Shown here one piece after another: positions 56,683 to 64,000 of a DNA stretch of 64,000 nucleotides. Where the stretch lies: assembly GCF_905220365.1 (NCBI RefSeq), contig NC_061131.1, forward strand, positions 1,984,001 to 2,048,000. The letters run 5' to 3'. The position numbers were made by a program, and so were the translations under genes. Below the pieces are notes generated by a model. The model searched no databases and had not been told where the DNA came from. It was given only the letters and a program-made list of their open reading frames with translations. This DNA is from Vanessa cardui (taxonomy: Eukaryota > Arthropoda > Insecta > Lepidoptera > Nymphalidae). How positions within the stretch are numbered: the first letter of the stretch is position 1; each line of letters begins with the position of its first letter.

Positions 56683-56935
56683 TGGCAAATATGCCATCAT
56701 CAGGTGGTCTCCACCAATAATAGTCCTTGGCATTGTAATAAATATGAACCCTTCTTTACATCGCCAACGCTCAACCAATATTGGAAACTAAGATGGGTCT
56801 TACCTTTTGTTATACTGGCATATTTACCCTTCAAACCGGAACACAACAAAACTCAATACTGTTACTTTAACATATTGTAAGAAATGGTGTACCTAACCTA
56901 TACAATTTGCTTAAAGCCCTATCACCACATAAACA
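56683..56935 (-). repeat. D-repeat, old copy
   Basis: CATCATCAGGTGGTCTCCAC, CTTTACATCGCCAACGCTCA, ACCCTTCAAACCGGAACACA and TTGCTTAAAGCCCTATCACC. Confidence 0.78.
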
Positions 56936-57350
56936 TTGTTATCATACATATCATTGGTTATTTTTTTGTGGTACTCAAATAATTAAACAGTATTTACTGT
57001 TTTTAATAATTTAAATTACTGTTATTAGTGACGTGATATTGTACCGTTATTATTCCCAATTAAATATATTCAATTATACGCGTTATTAATTCTCATATAA
57101 AACATATATCTTCCGAGTATACAAACACATCTCGTATCAGGAAATGAGAACTCTTCGTTCTTTATACATATGGAACTTCCTTTCCAGTATTATTACTTCC
57201 GAATAATTGCGCCGTGTCACAGCCATTGTTTTCAAGAGACCACCCTAGACTGTGATATAATACTTCTATATATCTCTGATACGACTGAGTCAGGATATAA
57301 CAAATATTTTTATCATTACGATTAGAAGATATTGATGGATAAATGAATAT

Positions 57351-57542
57351 TAGACAACATCACATACATTACTCTGATCCCAATGTAAGTCGCCAAAGCA
57401 CTTGTCTTATGGAAATTCAGAAGTAATGACGGTACCACTATTAAAAGTTTTCTACACCGACTCGGCCGGGAATCGAACCCGGGACCTCGCAGTGGCATAC
57501 CCATGAAAACCGGCGTACACCCTACTCGACTACGGAGGTCGA
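57351..57542 (-). repeat. SINE-M2 copy
   Basis: AGACAACATCACATACATTA, CGGGAATCGAACCCGGGACC (B box) and CTACTCGACTACGGAGGTCG (A box). The CACAAACACCCAGACC block is deleted. Confidence 0.9.
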
Positions 57543-57619
57543 GATTGAAAGATAAAGGAAGCAAGCTGTTAGAAAGACAAATATTATGCTTTTTATCTGA
57601 TGTTTTTGCAGTTATACCA

Positions 57620-57840
57620 CACCATTCACTCTGATCTGATCACTTCTAAGAGTTCCTGGGAATCCCGAAAGTAAAATTTTATGTCCCTTGTGTGTGCAGT
57701 CATATTGCTTTACTAAACCTTCGCATCTAATTAATCTATATATAATTATACTAGTAGTTATTATTGTTGGTAGGTTTTTTATAATTAAAATGTGCGTGCT
57801 ACCTACCCAGACAGGTTTGAGCGATGCTCTATATCCAATT
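57620..57840 (-). repeat. D-repeat, very old copy
   Basis: TTTATGTCCCTTGTGTGTGC, AAACCTTCGCATCTAATTA and TGCTACCTACCCAGACAGG in family order with insertions between. Confidence 0.45.
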
Positions 57841-58324
57841 AAACCTCAGAATGTAATCGGAATTCTTTGATATAAAATAAAACGTATGAGAAAGGAAAAG
57901 ATAAACATAGCCTAGAAAATAAATGTCAGCCTGAACTAACTATTTTCTGACCTAATTGACTAGTGAGTGTTTTTTCTCATCGGAAAAGCGGCTAGCGGTT
58001 TGGTATAAATGTATTTATTATTGGTAATGTAGTCCGTCTGTTTAGAGCTTGAAAAAAATCCATTCCATAAAGTATGGAATTATTAAACTCAATTTTAAAT
58101 TTTACATTATAAATTCTGGTATTTTTGTTTTACATAGTTCCTTTCTTAGTTTAGTTTTGAAGATTATTCTTCTTTTGGCCCGTTGTACAAGTTTACATAA
58201 ATACAACGTGATAGTAACTTCATGCTACTAACATTATTTTACAAGATAAAACCATACTCCTATTTGAATCATGCGGATAAGACTCATAAGGAAGAAAATT
58301 CGATCCCTCTGTCGATTATATTTT

Positions 58325-58512
58325 AAAATATTTCTAAAAATCAAAATAAACTTATTCCAAAAATACTTTCATAGTCTTAGTTATATCAACTTGACGATGG
58401 GTGATCTATGGGTGAGCAGTGTGTACAATGGTTTTCATGGGAACGCCACTCCAAGGTCCCGGGTTCGATTCCTAGCCGAGTCGATATAGAAAACGTTCAT
58501 TAGTGTTCTGTG
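58325..58512 (+). repeat. Segment shared with the 63-kb palindrome, including a SINE-M2 head
   Basis: From ATTTCTAAAAATCAAAATAA through TTAGTTATATCAACTTGACG to the SINE-M2 head (B box CGGGTTCGATTCCTAGCCGA) and GTTCATTAGTGTTCT. It matches the centre and inner arm of the palindrome at 62.4-64.0 kb almost base for base; one difference seen (TGTACAATGG against TGTACATTGG). The SINE stops after its head. Confidence 0.9.
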
Positions 58513-59325
58513 CGCGCAACAACAATGCGCATTTCCGGACATAATCGTACATGTCTGAAAATATCTTCCGGCAAGGAGTTTTCCTTACAATATTTTCCTT
58601 AATCGCTCAACTACAAACGGATGCAACGACAAATATAAACAAAAAATTGTCTACATTTTAGTTCAAGATTTTTACTCAGACTTAAAACTGCAACCTTCAA
58701 AGATTACGCTTATTAATCCATTAGTTTAACACTGGATGTTGATATTTTCCGGTGCAGTATTTGCATTAAAATCAAAATTACAGAAAATACACAAAGAACA
58801 CAGACACCACGTGTGTGGAGATACGATTATCTGAAGATAAAAACCTACGTACTTCTTAGATCATGACTTGATGACTAATACTTTTAGTTTATTGGGTAAT
58901 AAATTAACCCTTGTTATTGTACGTCGTGTCAACGTTAATGTCCCTCATCGTATGTAGCTCACGTACAACGTTCAATCTTCAAAGATCTTTATATTTTTTA
59001 AATGGAGCTACACTTATATTTGTTTGAAGTTACTTTTCAATTAATTTCGTTTCATCTGCCGTCTTATCTGACATTGAAGATCATTGAGGTAATGTTCAGT
59101 CTGCACATTAAGCATTTATGTTGATTTCTTAAGACTTCTAAATTTTATTTAGTATTCTTAGGAAAGTGAATTTGTTCGTTTGTTATGTTTTAACTACGCA
59201 ACTGATCATGGTGAAATTTTGCATGCACGTTTTCACATAACGAACCCAAAAACGGACAAAATCACGGTATGATGCGAGTACGTCAATTTTAGTTTCAATT
59301 AACGCCTCTTTTTAAACTAAAATAA
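58513..59325. other. Unassigned stretch; Helitron-like remnant near 59.2 kb
   Basis: AACTACGCAACTGATCATGG and GTGAAATTTTGCATGCACGT near 59.19-59.23 kb look like the middle of another Helitron-like repeat. Nothing else recognised. Confidence 0.45.
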
Positions 59326-59595
59326 GAGTCGAAATGACCCAGTGATTAAAACGCGTGCATCTTAACCGATGATTGCGAGATTATTCACATCTCTAAATCT
59401 CTACATTTCGTGCTCGGCGGTGAAGGAAAACATCGTTAGAAAATCTACAAGTGTCTAATTTCAAAAAAAATCTGCCACATGTGTATTCCACCAACCAACA
59501 TTGGAACAGCGTGGTGTAATATGTTCCAAACCTTCTCCTCAAAGAAAGAGGTGGCATCTAGCCCAGCAGTGGGAAATTTACAGACTGTTGTTGTT
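59326..59595 (+). repeat. SINE-M1, older copy
   Basis: GAGTCGAAATGACCCAGTGA, AACGCGTGCATCTTAACCGA and GCTCGGCGGTGAAGGAAAAC to TTTACAGACTGTTGTTGTTT. The B-box stretch is damaged (GCGAGATTATTCAC). Confidence 0.88.
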
Positions 59596-60050
59596 TAACA
59601 TAAAAAAGTTTTAAAGGTGTTCTGTAAGTTTTGTTTCAAATATTAATTGTGAATAATAACAAATAGTAAAATCGTACGAAGGACCTCTTATGGAAACTCG
59701 AGCTGAACAATAACTTTAAGAACGAGTTTATTTAAGCTGTGGAGAAGAAAGGAAAGAGTTACTTGAATTTTACGTTCAGAACTTTGGAATTGAGCCAAGA
59801 AACTGTTTCTCGAATAAATTTAACTTATCATATAACTTTCTATATTATTAAACTTTCATAAATTAAATAGCAATGTTACATGAGTAAATAAAAAATAAAA
59901 TATGTACATAAATACGCTTAGTTAGTCAACAAAAAAAAATGTATTTATTATATTTATTCGACACAACAAATACTTGCCCTCGGTCCAAAGTTTTAAAAAT
60001 ATATATCATTAAGAAGATGCATCAAATATCTACTGTATGTATATATATTT

Positions 60051-60302
60051 GCTAACGACACGCCCCGGCTTCGCACGGTTGCAATGTTGATACTAAATAT
60101 ACTGCAGAGTATCTTGCAATGTTTACAGTTTTTCAGCCATTCTCTGCATGTTTTATACATATAAACCTTACTCTTGAATCACTCTATCTATTAAAAAAAT
60201 CCGCATCAAAATCCAATGTGAAGCTTTAAAGATTTAAATATACATAGAGGGATATAGGGACAGAGAAAACGACTTTGTTTTATACTATGTAATATGTAGT
60301 GA
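60051..60302 (-). mobile_element. Lep-Helitron
   Basis: Minus strand: starts TCACTACATATTACATAGTA and ends CGTGCGAAGCCGGGGCGTG, with the terminal CTAGT decayed to TTAGC. A small duplication of ATGTA lies near its 5' end. Confidence 0.75.
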
Positions 60303-61235
60303 TGTGAATGTTACGAAGACTCAAGTGAAGTCGCAGGGTAACTGTTAGGTAATGGAATTTAGGATACGCATTTATTGCAAACACTGATATTCTATAATAT
60401 ATCTTACGTCTATTATAATAAGTCCTACAGCTGATTTTAACTTCCTTGATTTCAAAATTTGAACTTATATTTCCAACCCGCTACGCCGCGTTTAACCTAT
60501 TTATTTATCACTACTAATTGTACATGTGTCGTAATCTTTGTTACATCCATTATAGAATGTCGTAAAATTATAGTACGACTACTAAAACATATAACCCATA
60601 TTAACATATGCTTAAGAAATATAGTGTATGAAATTCTTAACCTAATTTATTTGTAATTAGTTACGTATATCTGTTTATGGGCATGAAGTAATAATTTGAT
60701 TTGTTTAATTTTTTAATTGACTGAAACATTTCGAGATCAAGCTTTGGAACTCCAATGAGATTTTATTCATCTGCCATTTAGATGAGATTATTCATTGTAA
60801 TTGATTCTCCTATCTTGTAATACAGTCTCATAATTACAGATTATAAATTCCTAAACTCTTTGTCCTCAGTATATACAAGAAAAACACGTCCTTTTACAAA
60901 CAGGTCCCTCGTAATTGCCGATTTTATAATTAGTCTATTCTGATATTCCTTAAACAGATTCAAAAATGTACTTCGTAATTTTCATAAAATATTTTGTGTA
61001 ATACATTTATTTTTTAAATTTCGTATATTTATTTTTGGGCCCTTGGTTTTAACTCTAAATAATTTAACATATTCAAAATATTCTAGACCATTTCTATTTC
61101 TATCAACTCTATGTTCTTGAGGTTTTTTTTTACATATTATTTTTTAATATGCTTATACGTGATCAGGATTGTCACATGACTCTCGATTGTTGTACAGAAA
61201 TATTTTCCTTTTTTCTGTGACACAACAAACACAAC
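60303..61235. other. AT-rich stretch without a recognised gene
   Basis: GACTCAAGTGAAGTCGCAGG near 60.32 kb may be a decayed Helitron-like 3' end; otherwise nothing supported. Confidence 0.45.
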
Positions 61236-61564
61236 GAGTCGAGATGGCCCAGTGGATAGAACACGTACATCTTAACCGATGATTGCGGGTTCAACCCAGG
61301 CAAGCACCGCTGTTTCATGTGCTTAATTTGTCTTATAATAATTTTTCTTATAATTATATATATAATTCATATTGTGCTCAGCGGTGAAGGAAAACATCGT
61401 GAGGAAACCTGCATGTGACAAATTTTCATAGAAATTCTGCCACATGTGTATTCCACCAACCCGCATTGGAACAGCGTGGTGGAATATGTTCCAAACCTTC
61501 TCCTCAAAGGGAGAGGATGCCTTTAGCCCAGCAGTGGGAATTTACAGGCTGTTGTTGTTGTTGT
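61236..61564 (+). repeat. SINE-M1, complete
   Basis: GAGTCGAGATGGCCCAGTGG, GCGGGTTCAACCCAGGCAAG and AAAACATCGTGAGGAAACCT to GGCTGTTGTTGTTGTTGT. An extra 30-base AT-rich piece lies near 61.34 kb. Confidence 0.93.
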
Positions 61565-61934
61565 GAGACTACGTTTTGAGTACCATATTAAAAAAAAATT
61601 GAAAAAAACATTCTAACGGGCGGCATTGATAGTCAATTACTGTTTCTATACAAATGTTAAGAAATTATGATCACTGTAAGAAATAATAAGCATTCCTCGC
61701 ACTGTCAATACGCAGTGAACTGCATAATCTAAGACAGTACATCCTCTTCAATTTAAACATTAAAGTGTTATTAATTTTTCAAGACGAAAAATAAAATCTT
61801 TGAATGGAAAATTAAACATAACTGCAGACAGATTGTACGAGAACGTAATCTTTAAATACATACTTGTTGACTTTTAGACAGGATACAGGATATATATTGT
61901 ATAACTGGCATAACTTTGTATTTAAATGTTGGAA

Positions 61935-62045
61935 ATGAATAATTCGTTTCTTGCCGGTACTTCTCAGTAGAATCTACATTCCGAACCGGTGGTAGCTTTA
62001 CATTAATTTCAACTCTGTAAAATATTCAAAGAGCTTTTATAAAAA
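61935..62045 (+). repeat. L-tail copy
   Basis: GTTTCTTGCCGGTACTTCTC, AGTAGAATCTACATTCCGAA and CCGGTGGTAGCTTTACATTA, then a decayed end. Confidence 0.78.
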
Positions 62046-62075
62046 ATTATTAAGTGCATGATATAATTGATTAGG

Positions 62076-62310
62076 TCTTTGTGAAAGCCTGCCTGAGTAG
62101 GTACCACTTCCTCATTGTACCACCAAGTAGCAATGCTGAAAATTATTGAATTTTAGTTTGAAGGATGAATGAGCCAGCATCACTATAGACACATGGGACT
62201 CGTGTATCAGTTTCCAAGGTTGGCACCGCATTGGCCATATATAGGAATGTTTAAATTTTTTTATGGCGCCAATGTTTACAGCCACTACCTGGGCTACCAA
62301 CATCAAGAAT
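62076..62310 (+). repeat. D-repeat, old copy
   Basis: GGTCTTTGTGAAAGCCTGCC, AGTTTGAAGGATGAATGAGC and TTTCCAAGGTTGGCACCGCA. The A tail is lost. Confidence 0.7.
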
Positions 62311-62439
62311 TCTCTACAGCCAGTACCTAGTCAAAGGGCAAGAATTTGTATTCGGAAAGACACTTTCTGACTCTAACCCACTTAAAAAAGGAAGTTTTCA
62401 ATTCAACATATATGTATGTAAAATTGTTTAATAAGGATA

Positions 62440-62578
62440 ATTGAATAATGCACTGTGTGAAACGATGTCTAGAAATAATGTTACTTGTGAGATAATGACA
62501 GACGGTGAGAATTATGGAAGAACATGCCGCGCCAATGCCAAATAAAATTGGGATAAGAGCAGGAAGATGATGCTACTA
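62440..62578 (+). pseudogene. RTE-like LINE 3' end in the left arm
   Basis: ATGTTACTTGTGAGATAATG, GACAGACGGTGAGAATTATG, CCGCGCCAATGCCAAATAAA and TTGGGATAAGAGCAGGAAGA. Mirror copy at 63811-63950. Confidence 0.75.
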
Positions 62579-62919
62579 CTGCTTAAAACATTAGGTATAT
62601 AAATAACGCACGTACTATATGTATGTTTGTGCGCAATCTACTCCGCTCTCAATTGAAATCTGTGAAACTAATCAAATGCTATTTCTTTTTCTAAGTTATA
62701 AGCTGAAGCGATTACCAGTCATATATATAAAATCTTTGTTTTTTTTTTAATTTTGCATTCATCGAGGTAAATAACTATAGCGTAAATACTAAAGTTTTAT
62801 ATTCATAAACGCGACAAAAGTGGGTTCCGTATTATTTAAGAATGAGCTACGAAACGAAAATACTTTAATACGTATGTAATATGCAATAAACGTAGAATAT
62901 TTAGTTTTGGTGTCAGTTT

Positions 62920-63146
62920 AGACAACATCACTCACATTACTCTGATCCCAATGTAAATATCTAAAGCACTTGTGTTATAGAAAATCAGAAGTATCTATGG
63001 TACCACAAAAACCGAGACCTAAGACAACATAGAACACTAATGAACGTTTTCTATATCGACTCGGCTAGGAATCGAACCCGGGACCTTGGAGTGGCGTTCC
63101 CATGAAAACCAATGTACACACTGCTCACCCATAGATCACCCATCGT
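62920..63146 (-). repeat. SINE-M2 in the left palindrome arm
   Basis: GACAACATCACTCACATTAC, AACCGAGACCTAAGACAACA and GGAATCGAACCCGGGACCTT (B box). The A box is altered (GGTGAGCAGTG in place of GGTCGAGTGG). Confidence 0.9.
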
Positions 63147-63239
63147 CAAGTTGATATAACTAAGACTATGAAAGTATTTTTGGAATAAGTTTATTTTGAT
63201 TTTTAGAAATACTTTCATAGTCTTAGTTATATCAACTTG

Positions 63240-63468
63240 ACGATGGGTGATCTATGGGTGAGCAGTGTGTACATTGGTTTTCATGGGAACGCCACTCCAA
63301 GGTCCCGGGTTCGATTCCTAGCCGAGTCGATATAGAAAACGTTCATTAGTGTTCTATGTTGTCTTAGGTCTCGGTTTTTGTGGTACCATAGATACTTCTG
63401 ATTTTCTATAACACAAGTGCTTTAGATATTTACATTGGGATCAGAGTAATGTGAGTGATGTTGTCTAA
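63240..63468 (+). repeat. SINE-M2 in the right palindrome arm
   Basis: Mirror of the previous copy with no difference seen between the two. It carries the same altered A box, as does the copy at 58.4 kb. Confidence 0.9.
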
Positions 63469-63810
63469 ACTGACACCAAAACTAAATATTCTACGTTTAT
63501 TGCATATTACATACGTATTAAAGTATTTTCGTTTCGTAGCTCATTCTTAAATAATACGGAACCCACTTTTGTCGCGTTTATGAATATAAAACTTTAGTAT
63601 TTACGCTATAGTTATTTACCTCGATGAATGCAAAATTAAAAAAAAAAAAACAAAGATTTTATATATATGACTGGTAATCGCTTCAGCTTATAACTTAGAA
63701 AAAGAAATAGCATTTGATTAGTTTCACAGATTTCAATTGAGAGCGGAGTAGATTGCGCACAAACATACATATAGTACGTGCGTTATTTATATACCTAATG
63801 TTTTAAGCAG

Positions 63811-63950
63811 TAGTAGCATCATCCTCCTGCTCTTATCCCAATTTTATTTGGCATTGGCGCGGCATGTTCTTCCATAATTCTCTCCGTCTGTCATTATCTC
63901 ACAAGTAACATTATTTCTAAACATCGTTTCACACAGTGCATTATTCAATT
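63811..63950 (-). pseudogene. RTE-like LINE 3' end in the right arm
   Basis: Inverse of the left-arm fragment. All three substitutions between the arms fall inside this fragment. Confidence 0.75.
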
Positions 63951-64000
63951 ATCCTTATTAAACAATTTTACATACATATATGTTGAATTGAAAACTTCCT

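Larger units (their letters stand above)
62389..64000. repeat. Nearly perfect giant palindrome reaching the window edge
   Basis: Left arm 62389-63179 and right arm 63207-64000 are inverted copies with a 27-base spacer (63180-63206). By eye I count three substitutions (near 62469, 62506 and 62564 on the left) and one difference in an A/T run (10 against 13), so identity is above 99%. Each arm holds an RTE-like 3' end, unique sequence and a SINE-M2. The arms still pair at base 64000, so the repeat may continue outside. Confidence 0.95.

Overview
The window reads as euchromatic nuclear DNA of a lepidopteran insect, most likely a butterfly. It is AT-rich, nearly gene-free and packed with transposon families typical of moth and butterfly genomes. 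The species cannot be fixed from the sequence. The only convincing host coding sequence is at the extreme left edge: the first coding exon, on the minus strand, of a V-type proton ATPase subunit a gene. It has a good start codon, a 3' splice site and a 5' splice site. The rest of that gene lies outside the window to the left. Everything to the right (about 63.8 kb) is therefore its 5' intron, its upstream intergenic DNA, or both. A long CA tract sits directly against the intron side of the exon.

The rest is a mosaic of interspersed repeats. Nicknames used below: SINE-M1 is a tRNA-headed SINE of about 290 bp with an A-box-like TGGCCCAGTGG, a B-box-like GGTTCAAACC and a (TTG)n tail. SINE-M2 is a second tRNA-headed SINE of about 225 bp with TGGTCGAGTGG and GGTTCGATTCC, ending GATGTTGTCTCATA. 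D-repeat is a very abundant family of about 280 bp ending CCAACCTATACCATAAAAAA, probably a SINE or a LINE 3' end. L-tail is a LINE 3' end containing AAGTAGGCTTTTACAAGC and AAGAACCGGCAAGAAACTCA. Lep-Helitron covers non-autonomous Helitrons starting TC and ending CTAGT, inserted between A and T. K-repeat is an unclassified element with CCGACTTC inverted ends. Also present are a CR1/Jockey-type LINE with reverse transcriptase (23.2-24.3 kb), RTE-like LINE 3' ends, two Penelope-like insertions (24.8 and 34.2 kb), a PIF/Harbinger element with TTA target duplications and a MADF-domain remnant (3.3-3.9 kb), and MITE-like elements (7.1 and 30.2 kb).

Layout: 0-0.3 kb exon plus CA tract; 0.5-14 kb Helitrons, D-repeats, the Harbinger element and MITEs; 15-29 kb SINE-M1 insertions, D-repeats, the CR1-type LINE and a Penelope insertion nested in a SINE; 30-32.3 kb first K-repeat composite; 34.2-34.6 kb Penelope endonuclease fragment; 35-42 kb mostly unassigned AT-rich DNA with one RTE fragment; 42-53 kb mixed repeats; 54-55.8 kb second K-repeat composite, in inverse orientation; 56-62 kb old D-repeats and SINEs; 62.4-64.0 kb a nearly perfect inverted repeat with arms of about 790 bp, running to the window edge.

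No second host gene, tRNA gene, rRNA or CRISPR array can be supported. The most unusual structures are the >99%-identical palindrome at the right end, the twin K-repeat composites carrying the same Helitron at the same internal site, and the Penelope insertions with inverted architecture. Gaps between listed features that have no entry of their own are AT-rich and show nothing recognisable by eye.
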